In this document: in pieces, positions 50,570 to 59,057 of the stretch
Layout: each line of letters begins with the position of its first letter
Numbering within the stretch: the first letter of the stretch is position 1
Assembly (NCBI RefSeq): GCF_014205055.1
Contig: NZ_JACHMS010000001.1
Span: 8,522,501 to 8,586,500 of the forward strand
DNA from: Streptomyces luteogriseus
GTDB lineage: Bacteria; Actinomycetota; Actinomycetes; Streptomycetales; Streptomycetaceae
Direction of reading: 5' to 3'
Length of the DNA: 64,000 bases
The notes under the pieces: model-generated
What the model was told of the DNA's origin: nothing
What the model saw: only the letters and a program-made list of their open reading frames with translations
Databases searched by the model: none
Translations under genes and position numbers: made by a program

Positions 50570-51966
50570 CGTTAAGGACGCGGCGTGGCCCAGCCTCCGT
50601 GTCCGCCCTGAGATTCTTGAATGTGGCCCCCACCTTCGAAGACCTCGTGACGCTGCAGCGCACCGCCGCCGGACCAGAAGGGGCCGGCACTGTGACATGC
50701 CACTGGCGGTGAAAGTGCTGCCAGAGGGTGCAGTTGCCGCGGTCTTCGTAAGGGGCGGAGACGGCGAGGTCTGCCCTGCCGTCGCGGTTGAAGTCGGCGA
50801 GGCGGACCTGGGAGCCGAAGACGTCGTTGTTCTCGGCGCTGCCAGTGGTCCCGGTGGTGTCCTGTGAGTAGCGTGCCGCGCCGGTGGTGGTGAGCCCGCT
50901 GGCGCTTGCGCGCAGCACGAGTACGTCGCCTGCCCTGGAGGCTCGGCCGAGGGCCTCGTAGGGGATGCCGACGGCGAGGTCTGCGCGGTGGTCTCCGTTG
51001 ATGTCGTCGATGGACATCGCCGCGCCGAACTTGTCTCCTTCTCGTTGGCGCCGGGGATGCCGGCGGTGTTCTGGTGGTAGATGCGGCCTGAGGGGGCGAG
51101 GCCGCCATCGATCTGGGGGTCGCTGTAGCGGACGGTGATGTAGCCGGAGGCCCGGCATCGCGCCGCCGCCTTCGTCGACCAGGCACGCTTCATCGGTCCG
51201 CGCAGCGCGCCAGGCATCCCGACGCTGAAGATCCACACGGGCCGGCCTGCCGCAGTTGGGCGTTTTCGCGCTCAAGGTGGACGTTCCCCGATCCCGATAC
51301 CGGGGATGCCGAAACCGACGCAAGGGACTCCCCGGACGTGGAGACCGGGTAACCGGTGTGGCATCGAAGGAATCGGAGCCGGTGACGTCATGGCCGGCGG
51401 GGGCTTTGGTGCGGGTGAACGTGCCGGAGTACAGCCGCAGGGATGTCTGCAGTGCCCTCGCACTGCCTTCAGGACCGTCGTATCCCTCGCGCATGTTCGG
51501 CGCCGACATCGCCGTGGGCGACTTCACCGGCGACTCGCGCCCGGACCGGTGAGGTACCGCCCCACAGCACGGTCACCGAGCCGTTGCCCGAGGCATCTCC
51601 TTCGCTGTCGACCAGCAGGTCGGCGTACCCGTCGCGATCGAGGTCGCCGCTGGCCACGCTGCTGCCGAAGAAGTCCTGGTACCCGCCTGTGCCGGGGATG
51701 CCGGTGGAGTTCTGCGTGATGTAGACGTGCTTGCCGGTCAGGCCCTGGGCGGAGCCGAAGGTGAGGAGGACAGCGCCGCCGCCCTCCTTCCCGCTGATCG
51801 TCTTTCCAGGCATGCCGATGGCCAGGTCGCGGTATCCGTCGCCGTTGAAGTCGTCGGCCAGCTTGGACCCGGCGGCGACGGCCTGGTCGGCCGGGACGGC
51901 CACCAGAGTGGCGGTCAGACAAGCCGCGAGGGCCGCTGCCACGGCAAGACGGACTGAGTGACGCAC
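50570..51966 (-). pseudogene. disrupted secreted FG-GAP repeat protein
   Basis: GTG 51966 (AGGAGG upstream) starts a good signal peptide (AVAAALAACLTATLVAVPAD) followed by FG-GAP/VCBS repeats: DDFNGDGYRDLAIGMPGKTI, SGDLDRDGYADLLVDSEGDA, then in other frames MSIDDINGDHRADLAVGIPY and VRLADFNRDGRADLAVSAPY. Frameshifts lie near 51545 and 51030. The stretch 51150-51370 has been replaced by unrelated patches copied from 36.4-38.0 kb. The intact ancestor would have been an extracellular beta-propeller protein of integrin-alpha type. Confidence 0.75.
51150..51369. repeat. mosaic of four patches matching 36.4-38.0 kb
   Basis: Four blocks recur here. 51150-51184 equals 38002-38036 (35/35, same strand). 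51245-51276 is the reverse complement of 36456-36487 (30/32). 51286-51324 is the reverse complement of 36836-36874 (39/39). 51325-51369 matches 36713-36757 (44/45, same strand). The blocks are out of order and in mixed orientation, inside the FG-GAP pseudogene. Confidence 0.85.
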
Positions 51967-52590
51967 GAAAGCCTCCTGTCTCACCGCAGACGCCGATGGC
52001 GTCCGCGAACCGGAATGGTGGTCCGCAACCCGGTCTCCGGCGGGCTCCCGGCTCGATCACACGATGCACAACAAAGAACAGACGCCCCACCATCACCGGT
52101 GGTTGTACCGCCTAGGACAGGTACTCAGGGGATGGCCTGTCGACGGCGAGATCAATGCACCCAAGGTCGTGACTCAGCCGGTGAGCAGCTGCCCGGCCAG
52201 CCGGTTCACTGTCTCGGAGGAACTGGGAGTCGCCATCCCGGTACCAACCAAATAGCAACCAGTCGGAGAACCTGAGGACTGTCCTGTAAACGCTCCTTGC
52301 TGTGCTGAGTGACCTGCATCTCCGCGTGGCAGCGATCAGTTGGACGCCCGGACGGTCGTCGGCGCACAAGCCTTCTACCTCCGCACTCCGGATGCGGCGC
52401 GCAGGCCGCGCCCTTCATCTCCGATGGCGACATCAGCATCGACCTCACCGGAGGGCATCCAGCCCGTCGCTGCCCTCTACCACTGGGACCTGCCGCAGGA
52501 GCTGGAGGACGCCGACGGCTGGTCCGAGCGTGCCCGGCGCCTGACCGGGCCGGTGCGGCACGCACACCGGCCCCGCGACGTGCCGCACCT
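51967..52590. other. intergenic region with a GH1 scar
   Basis: About 620 bases with no intact gene. It separates the FG-GAP pseudogene from the CitE-like gene. Apart from the glycoside hydrolase family 1 fragment near 52448-52534, nothing is recognisable. Confidence 0.4.
52448..52534 (+). pseudogene. fragment of a GH1 beta-glucosidase gene
   Basis: Twenty-nine codons encode EGIQPVAALYHWDLPQELED then ADGWSERA, the strongly conserved YHWDLPQ strand of glycoside hydrolase family 1 (normally GIEPxxTLYHWDLPQ). Nothing before or after continues the enzyme, so it is a tiny relic of a deleted beta-glucosidase gene. Confidence 0.6.
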
Positions 52591-53568
52591 TTATGGACCT
52601 CCTGTTTGGTCAGACACGCGAACGTGCGCCCGATGTCGTTCGAGAACGAGACGTGCCGTGCGGGCCATGGCCTCGTCGACCATCTCGCCCTGGAATGACA
52701 CAGCGCCCGTTCCGTTCTTCTGCGCGGACTCGACCGCCGTGATCAGCGCCGCGCAGCGGGTGAGTTCGGCGGCGCCGGGAGAGAACACCTCATTGATCAC
52801 GGGCACATGGGAAGGATGAATCGCCATCATTCCTTCGTAGCCGAGGGAGCGGGTCTGTTCGGCGAAGGCACGCAGCCCCGACAGGTCGCCGACCCGCGTC
52901 CACAATCCGCTGACCGGGCACGGTACTCCGGCTGCTCTCGCGTCCAGCAGAACACGGGAGCGCAGTGCCACCGTTTCGGTTCCCGCCGGGCTCCAGCGGT
53001 AGCCGATGGCACGTTCCACGTCGCCGCCGGGAGCGGTGAGAGCGCCCAGGTAGGCGATGCGCGGGGCGGCTCGGGCGATGTCGTAGGCCTCGCGCAGACC
53101 ACGCGCCGTCTCCAGCAGGGGTATCAGGGCCACCTGTCCTGGCGGGAGGCCCTGTTCCCGCTCGCACCAGCCCAGCAGCCGGTCGGCGAGTTCCACGTCC
53201 CGGGCTGAGCGCACCTTGGGGAGCACGATGCCGGCGAGCCCGGGCCGTACGACCGCGCGCAGTTCCTCGGCCCCCGCCCAGCCGTCCATCGGGTTGACAC
53301 GGACGAACAGCGCCATCCGCCCCGCCTGATCCGCCGGCGCGGCGGCCCGTGTGATGACGTCGGCCACCTCTGCCCGGGCTGCGGGCTTGCCCGAGGCGGG
53401 CACCGCGTCCTCCAGGTCGAGGATCGCCGCGTCGGCGCCCGCCGCCCGGGCCTTGGGCAGCCAGCCGGTACGGGTGCCGGGGACGAAGAGCAGGGAGCGC
53501 AGCGGGGGCCGGTCGACCGCTCCCGCGTCCACTTCGGTAAGCGTTTCCGAGGACGCCTCAGATGACAT
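52591..53568 (-). CDS. HpcH/HpaI aldolase / CitE-like acyl-CoA lyase
   Basis: A 325-aa TIM-barrel lyase of the citrate lyase beta-subunit type. It carries LRSLLFVPGTRTGWLPKARA at the start, AILDLEDAVPASGKPAAR (metal-binding Asp/Glu), FVRVNPMDG (Arg), IVLPKVRSARDVE, VALIPLLETARGL (Glu) and YEGMMAIHPSHVPVINEVFS near the end. Such stand-alone CitE proteins cleave malyl-CoA, citramalyl-CoA or related 3-hydroxyacyl-CoAs. The start overlaps the end of the CoA-transferase gene (53558) by 11 bp, so the two are coupled. Substrate by context: a hydroxylated dicarboxylic acyl-CoA. Confidence 0.9.
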   Translation of the reverse strand: MSSEASSETLTEVDAGAVDRPPLRSLLFVPGTRTGWLPKARAAGADAAILDLEDAVPASGKPAARAEVADVITRAAAPADQAGRMALFVRVNPMDGWAGAEELRAVVRPGLAGIVLPKVRSARDVELADRLLGWCEREQGLPPGQVALIPLLETARGLREAYDIARAAPRIAYLGALTAPGGDVERAIGYRWSPAGTETVALRSRVLLDARAAGVPCPVSGLWTRVGDLSGLRAFAEQTRSLGYEGMMAIHPSHVPVINEVFSPGAAELTRCAALITAVESAQKNGTGAVSFQGEMVDEAMARTARLVLERHRAHVRVSDQTGGP

Positions 53569-54775
53569 CGCTCTTCTCCAGGTCGATCAGCTCTTCCGCG
53601 CTGAGTCCGAGCCACTGCCCGTAGACGAGGTAGTTGTCCTGTCCGAGGGCCGGCCCAGTGCGCCAGACCCGGCCGGGTCGCTGCCGGAAGTGCGGAATGA
53701 CCGCCTGCATACGCACCGGACCGAGGTCGGGGTCGTCGACAGTGATGATGTCCTCGCGCTCGGCGTACACGGGGTCCACTGCGATGTCCGCGGCGTCGAA
53801 CACGCGTGAGGCCACGACTTCGGCGCGGGCGAACTCCTCGAGGCACTCACCGGTGCCGCGCCCGGCCACCCAGTTCCGCAGGCCCTCGTCCAGCTGCCCT
53901 CGCCGCTCGTACTGTTGCCGCGCGGTGGCGAACTCCTGCTCGGGGAGTCCCAGCAGGGATGCGATGTTGCGGACCGAGCGCAGCGTCGCGGAGGTCACCG
54001 TGATCCAGTCGCCGTCGCGGGAACGGTAAGTGTTGATCACGGCCGCGGGGGCGACCGCCAGCTGGTTGCCAGAGCGTTCGGGCACGCGTCCCAGCTGGTC
54101 GTGGACGATGACCTGCCATTCGACGAGACGGAACAGGGGCTCGAAGAGAGCGAGGTCGATCCACTCGCCGTCGAAACCGGGGTCGTGGTCACGCCGGTGG
54201 AGGGCCGCGAGGACGGCATAGGCGCCCATCAGGCCGGTCACGGCGTCGCCGTGCGAGAAGCCGGTGTGGACGGGCGGGCCGTCGGGAAACCCGGTCAGAT
54301 GGACGACTCCGCTGCGCGCCTCACCCATCTTGCCGAAGCCGGGAGCGTCCGCCTGCGACGAGGTGGCGCCGAAGCCGGAGATCTGCAGCAGGACGGCTCG
54401 GGGGTTGATCCGGTGCACGGAGTCCCAGTCGAGTCCCCAGCTGCGCAGGCGTCCGGCGCGCAGGGTGACGATCACGACATCCGCCCAGGCGACCAGCCGA
54501 CGAGCGACGCTCCGGCCGGCCGCGTGATGCAGATCCAGGGTGACCGAGCGCTTGTTGCGGCCGGCGACCTTGAACCACAGGGGTACCCCGTCACGTTGGG
54601 GCCCCATGGCGCGGGCCGCGTCGCCGGCCCCGGGGGGTTCGACGTGAATGACGTCGGCCCCCTGGTCGGCGAGCATCGAGCCCGCCAGAGGCCCGGCCAC
54701 CACATGGGCGAACTCGACCACTTTCAGCCCCTGCAGCTGCCCACGGCCGGTGGTGTTCCGCTCGTCGTCCGACAC
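53558..54775 (-). CDS. CaiB/BaiF family CoA-transferase
   Basis: A 405-aa class III CoA-transferase. It starts GLKVVEFAHVVAGPLAGSML with ADQGADVIHVEPPGAGDAAR, the family's signature N-terminus. It continues RNKRSVTLDLHHAAGR, PGFGKMGEARSGVVHLTGFP and HTGFSHGDAVTGLMGAYAVL. GTG 54775 has GGGAG ~7 nt upstream; the extension to 54841 is rejected. It transfers CoA between carboxylic acids and feeds the coupled CitE-like lyase downstream, as in itaconate/citramalate-type catabolism (CoA transfer, then cleavage to acetyl-CoA plus a 2-oxoacid). No hydratase gene is present, so a hydroxy acid is the likelier substrate. Confidence 0.9.
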   Translation of the reverse strand: MSDDERNTTGRGQLQGLKVVEFAHVVAGPLAGSMLADQGADVIHVEPPGAGDAARAMGPQRDGVPLWFKVAGRNKRSVTLDLHHAAGRSVARRLVAWADVVIVTLRAGRLRSWGLDWDSVHRINPRAVLLQISGFGATSSQADAPGFGKMGEARSGVVHLTGFPDGPPVHTGFSHGDAVTGLMGAYAVLAALHRRDHDPGFDGEWIDLALFEPLFRLVEWQVIVHDQLGRVPERSGNQLAVAPAAVINTYRSRDGDWITVTSATLRSVRNIASLLGLPEQEFATARQQYERRGQLDEGLRNWVAGRGTGECLEEFARAEVVASRVFDAADIAVDPVYAEREDIITVDDPDLGPVRMQAVIPHFRQRPGRVWRTGPALGQDNYLVYGQWLGLSAEELIDLEKSDVI

Positions 54776-54950
54776 CGATCGCTCCCTCGCCCCTGCTGTT
54801 GCGCATTTGTTCCCGGCTGGGTCGACCGCGTCGGGGCGCACGGTCGTCGCCGTTCGGGGTTCTCAGAGTGCAGGAGCCAAGAAATGCCTGTCGAGCATCA
54901 GAAGGCGATGAATCAATGCGAAGGGTGCATCAATAGGGCCACCCGAGGCC

Positions 54951-55877
54951 TCATGCCCACGAAACCCCGGGCGGTAGAGGGCGGCCCTGAAGGCGGTACT
55001 CCTCGAGCGTCTCCAGGAACCGCTCCGTCGCCGTCGGGAGCGTTCGCCGGAAGCGCACCACGATGTCCAGGCGCCGGTCCACCACCGGGTCCACCAGGGG
55101 AAGGCAGACGACGGGCCCGGCAGCCATGAGGGGCAGCACGAGGGCGGGCATCGCCGTCACCCCGAGGCCGGCGGTCACCAGTCCGCCCACGGTCGCGATA
55201 CTGCCCGCCTCGGCCGCCGGTACGGCGTGCGCGTCGATCTGTGCGAACGCCGCATCGGTGAGCCGGCGCACGCTCGAGTCGCGCCCGACGGCAAGGAACG
55301 GCTGACGAGCCAGGTCGTCCCAGGCGATCTTGTCGCGGTCGGCGAGCGGGTGACCTTCCGGCAGCACGGCGACGAAGCGGTCCCTGACCAGGGGGCGGTG
55401 CTCCAGCTGCTCGGGCGGATGGCCGATGGTGGTGATCGCCATGTCAGCGTCGCCGGACAGGACCCGGTCCACCACCAGCCGCTCCAGGCCGTCGAGTAGG
55501 CGTACCGTCACCTGCGGACGCCGTTCGCGAAAGTCGGAGATCACCTGCGGCAGGAGCACCGCGGCGACCGAGGGAAGGGTGGCCACGGCGACCGTTCCCG
55601 ACTCGCCGAGCAGGAATCGCCTGAGTTCCTTCATGCCCGCCCGGTGGGCGGTGACGATCTGCTCGGCGATACGCAGGGCCTCGACGCCCGCCGCGGTCAA
55701 CTGCACGTTGCGGGTGTCCCGTTCGAGGAGCCGGACGCCGAGCTGTCGCTCCAGATCCGCCACCGCGCGGCTGAGTGAGGACTGGGACACGTGCAGGTTC
55801 GCGGCGGCCGCGGTGAAGCTCGCAGCCCGGGCGACGGCTGTGTACGCCGCCAGTTGACGCAAGGTGGTGGCCTCCAT
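54951..55877 (-). CDS. LysR-family transcriptional regulator
   Basis: A 308-aa LysR protein. The N-terminal HTH (residues 1-60) reads TLRQLAAYTAVARAASFTAA and HVSQSSLSRAVADLERQLGV. The periplasmic-binding-like effector domain (about 90-290) has TVAVATLPSVAAVLLPQVIS and VTAGLGVTAMPALVLPL. ATG 55877 is the natural start. It lies between the CoA-transferase/lyase operon (same strand, downstream) and a divergent CitMHS transporter at 56058, so it most likely controls uptake and catabolism of the same carboxylate, which would be its co-inducer. Confidence 0.92.
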   Translation of the reverse strand: MEATTLRQLAAYTAVARAASFTAAAANLHVSQSSLSRAVADLERQLGVRLLERDTRNVQLTAAGVEALRIAEQIVTAHRAGMKELRRFLLGESGTVAVATLPSVAAVLLPQVISDFRERRPQVTVRLLDGLERLVVDRVLSGDADMAITTIGHPPEQLEHRPLVRDRFVAVLPEGHPLADRDKIAWDDLARQPFLAVGRDSSVRRLTDAAFAQIDAHAVPAAEAGSIATVGGLVTAGLGVTAMPALVLPLMAAGPVVCLPLVDPVVDRRLDIVVRFRRTLPTATERFLETLEEYRLQGRPLPPGVSWA

Positions 55878-56057
55878 GGCCGACGAGCATAGGGCGCCAC
55901 CCCCGGGAATTGATGCGCTTATCGCATGGACAGATGTCAGTTTGATGCTGGACACCGATCCGCTGGTGCTCCGAAACTCTCGCGTAACACCTCGGTCGCC
56001 CCCGCCCAGCCCCGCCCACCGTCGCCGAGGGCCGTCCCCGAGAAAGCGAGCGCCGCC

Positions 56058-57506
56058 ATGCTGGCAGCCCTGGGCTTCGCCACGATCGCCGTCCTCCTGC
56101 TGCTCACCATGACCAGACGCGCCTCGGTGCTGGTCGCTCTCGTCCTGCTTCCGGTGCTGGCGGCACTCATCGGAGGCTTCGCCGGCGATCTCGGCGAACT
56201 GATCCTCGGTGGGCTGTCCAAGGTGGCCCCCACCGGCATCATGATCGCCTTCGCGGTCCTGTACTTCAGCCTGATGGTGGACGCTGGGCTCTTCGACCCT
56301 CTGATCCGCGTTCTGTTGCGCGCGGCGCGGGGAGATCCGTTGCGGGTCACTGTCGCGACGGCCGTCCTCACGCTGTGCGTCGCCCTGGACGGCGACGGTG
56401 CTTCCACGTTCGTCATCGCCGTCTCCGCGCTCCTGCCGGTCTACAGGCGGCTCGGCATGAACCCCCTGGTGCTGTCGGGAGTGGTCTGTCTGGGCGCGGG
56501 CGTGATGAACATGATTCCCTGGGGCGGCCCGACCGTGCGAGCCATGGCGGCGCTGAAACTGGACAGTTCCGAGGTCTTCACCCCCGTGCTGCCCGCGATG
56601 GGCTTCGGTGTCGTCTGGGTACTGGTGGCCTCCTACCTGCTCGGCCGTCGGGAGCGCAACCGTCTCGGCGCGCTGTCCCCGCGGGGCCCGGCCACGGACG
56701 TGCGTACTGACACGCACCAGGGCGAGGATGCGGGGGACGAGCGCGAACCCGCCGCTTCGACGACTGCCCCGGCAGAAGAGTCGAACCGGCAGGTCACTCC
56801 CACGACGGCCGACGGGCCGGAGAGCCAGGCCCCTGCCAGGTCACCCGGGGAGGGGCCCGGCGCCGTCCGGGTCCCGCCGGGGCAGCGCCCCTGGCTGAAC
56901 ACCTTCAATCTCCTGCTCACCATCGCCCTCCTGGTCTGCCTCATCCAGGAAGTGCTGCCGCTCCCAGTGCTGTTCGTCCTCGGCTTCGCGATCGCGCTGC
57001 TGGTCAACCACCCCACCTGGGAACAGCAACAGGCCCTGCTCGACAAGCACGCCAAGAGCGTTGTCCTGGTCACAACGATGATCTTCGCGGCCGGCGTCCT
57101 CACCGGAATCCTCAGCGGCACCAGGATGATCGACGAGATGGCCGAGGCGTTCGTCTCCGTCGTCCCCGACTCCCTCGGGTCGCACCTGCCCGTCGCGGTG
57201 GCCGTCACCAGCATGCCGCTGAGCATGGTCTTCACCCCGGACGCCTACTACTTCGGGGTACTGCCCGTACTCGCCGAGACCGCGAACGGGTTCGGCACGG
57301 ACCCGGCCGAGGTCGCCCGGGCCGCCATTCTCGGCCAGATGACGACGGGTTTCCCCCTCAGCCCCCTCACCGCGTCCACCTTCATCCTGATCGGCATGAG
57401 CGGTGTGTCGCTCGGCGAACACCAGCGCTTCATCTTCCGCTGGGCCTTCGCCACCACCCTCGTCATGACCGCCGGCGCGCTGCTGACCGGCGCCTTCTCC
57501 CTGTGA
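56058..57506 (+). CDS. CitMHS-family carboxylate transporter
   Basis: A 482-aa membrane protein of the citrate-metal:proton symporter type. There are about eleven hydrophobic segments, beginning LGFATIAVLLLLTMTRRASV. Conserved loops include VALDGDGASTFVIAVSALLP, LGAGVMNMIPWGGPTVRAMA and SMPLSMVFTPDAYYFGVLPV. A hydrophilic loop of about 75 residues (roughly 210-285), rich in Thr, Pro, Glu and Asp, is longer than usual and splits the two halves. ATG 56058 has only a weak purine-rich ribosome site. It is divergent from the LysR gene and likely imports the substrate of the CoA-transferase/lyase pair. Confidence 0.9.
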   Translation: MLAALGFATIAVLLLLTMTRRASVLVALVLLPVLAALIGGFAGDLGELILGGLSKVAPTGIMIAFAVLYFSLMVDAGLFDPLIRVLLRAARGDPLRVTVATAVLTLCVALDGDGASTFVIAVSALLPVYRRLGMNPLVLSGVVCLGAGVMNMIPWGGPTVRAMAALKLDSSEVFTPVLPAMGFGVVWVLVASYLLGRRERNRLGALSPRGPATDVRTDTHQGEDAGDEREPAASTTAPAEESNRQVTPTTADGPESQAPARSPGEGPGAVRVPPGQRPWLNTFNLLLTIALLVCLIQEVLPLPVLFVLGFAIALLVNHPTWEQQQALLDKHAKSVVLVTTMIFAAGVLTGILSGTRMIDEMAEAFVSVVPDSLGSHLPVAVAVTSMPLSMVFTPDAYYFGVLPVLAETANGFGTDPAEVARAAILGQMTTGFPLSPLTASTFILIGMSGVSLGEHQRFIFRWAFATTLVMTAGALLTGAFSL

Positions 57507-57588
57507 CCGCCGGGAGCCCCGAGGCGGGCGACCGAATCCCCACACCCGGGCGCCCGCTCCGGGTGACCACCGACCGAGACGAGGACCC

Positions 57589-58983
57589 ATGAGACGGATC
57601 GCCAGACGTACGGTGCTCGCCGCCACCGCAGGCGCGGCCGCGGTGCCGGCCGTGAGCACCTCAACCGCCACGGCCGCCGACGCCACGACAGTCGCATCCG
57701 AAGGACGGCAAGCGGCCTCCGGACCCCATCCGGTCCTGCGCACCGACCTCGTCACTCGTGTGACGCCGAGGAACAACTGGCTGGTGACAGCCGTCGCCGT
57801 CCAGTACGCGCGTCACATCGACCTAAGCGGCGTGGTGGTCCCGCCGTCCGCCTTCGAGGTGAAGGCGACCGTGGGCGGGCGGACAGCGGCTCGGACGGTG
57901 ACCCGGGTGTACTCCAACACCGCCGCCGAAGTGGACGACCGGTCGCGCCCCGGACGGCCGGGGAATCGCCTGATCATCGAGCTTGACCCGAAGGACACCA
58001 ACGCGCGGGCCGCCGGCACCGATCCCCTTCCGCTCGACCGCGCCTACTCGGTCAGGCAGGTGGCGGACGTGCGCACCCCGGACGGTGAACGGGTACTCCA
58101 GGCCGGCCCGTTCGCGATCCGGAACGACGACGTCATCACCCCCGTGGTCGACGACTTCACCGCCGGTTCCTTCACCGACTCCGCGGGGTTCGAACTGGAC
58201 TACCGGCTGTACCGGCCCGAGGGGCTCGTACGGAACCCGGGCACGCGCACGCGCTACCCGCTCGTCGTCACCCTGCACGGCGGTGGCGAAGTCGCGGACA
58301 ACAACATGACCCAGCTGACGTCCAACCGGATCGCGGTCACGTTCGCCAAACCGGAACGACAGCGCCGCAACCCCGCGTTCGTCCTCTCTCCGCAGATCCC
58401 CCTGCCCCGTCCCATGGACGGACCCGACGGCACGGACTGGACCGACGGCACGGTCCAGGGCGCGCTGACCGAACTCATCGACACCTTCGTGAGCGAGCAC
58501 TCCAAGAACGTGGACCCGGCCCGGCTGTATCTCGTCGGCCTGTCCTCGGGCGGGCGCGGCATCTACAGCCTGCTGGCGAAGCGACCCGACGTGTTCGCGG
58601 CTGCCCTGCCCACGGCCGGCTGGGGTGACCCGGCCGCAATGGAGAGGATCACGCACATCCCGATCTGGGCCGACCACTCCCTCGACGACCCGGTGGTCCC
58701 CTACCGGGAGGGCCGGTTCGGCAATCCCGGCACCTGGACCCTGATGAACGCGCTGGAGGCCGCCGGTGCACGCGTCAGCCGTGGGGAGTGGGCCAACGAT
58801 CTGCCGAAGGCACAGTTCGAGGCCCGCTCCCGCGTGCTCCTGCGGCAGGCCCGCGCCACGCGCAGTCACGTCCTGTTCACGAGCTACACGGCCGGGACGA
58901 CACCGGTTAACCCACACCTCTCATGGGCCCAGACCTACGAGAACGACGTGGTCATCGACTGGCTCTTCGCACAATCCCGGTAG
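57589..58983 (+). CDS. secreted alpha/beta hydrolase (esterase/PHB depolymerase-like)
   Basis: A 464-aa exported protein. The N-terminus MRRIARRTVLAATAGAAAVP with paired Arg looks like a Tat-type signal peptide, ending near residue 30. Residues ~45-190 form an Ig-like/beta-rich domain. The catalytic domain follows: the oxyanion region LVVTLHGGGEVADNN, and the nucleophile elbow YLVGLSSGGRG with Ser319. A later HSLDDPVVPYREG supplies an acid, and a C-terminal His is near NPHLSW. GAGGA precedes ATG 57589. It resembles predicted peptidase/esterases of the DUF/PHB-depolymerase type; the substrate is not clear. It lies 74 bp before the cutinase gene. Confidence 0.8.
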   Translation: MRRIARRTVLAATAGAAAVPAVSTSTATAADATTVASEGRQAASGPHPVLRTDLVTRVTPRNNWLVTAVAVQYARHIDLSGVVVPPSAFEVKATVGGRTAARTVTRVYSNTAAEVDDRSRPGRPGNRLIIELDPKDTNARAAGTDPLPLDRAYSVRQVADVRTPDGERVLQAGPFAIRNDDVITPVVDDFTAGSFTDSAGFELDYRLYRPEGLVRNPGTRTRYPLVVTLHGGGEVADNNMTQLTSNRIAVTFAKPERQRRNPAFVLSPQIPLPRPMDGPDGTDWTDGTVQGALTELIDTFVSEHSKNVDPARLYLVGLSSGGRGIYSLLAKRPDVFAAALPTAGWGDPAAMERITHIPIWADHSLDDPVVPYREGRFGNPGTWTLMNALEAAGARVSRGEWANDLPKAQFEARSRVLLRQARATRSHVLFTSYTAGTTPVNPHLSWAQTYENDVVIDWLFAQSR

Positions 58984-59057
58984 CAGCCCGGACTCCGGCG
59001 CCGCTGCCTCTCCTCGCTGTCCGGTTACCGCTCTCACCGCTCTCCGGAGGTAAAGCA

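Noticed and set aside
54951..56717. Extension of the LysR frame to 588 codons
   Set aside because: The N-terminal half is antisense of the CitMHS transporter. The LysR helix-turn-helix begins at the ATG at 55877.
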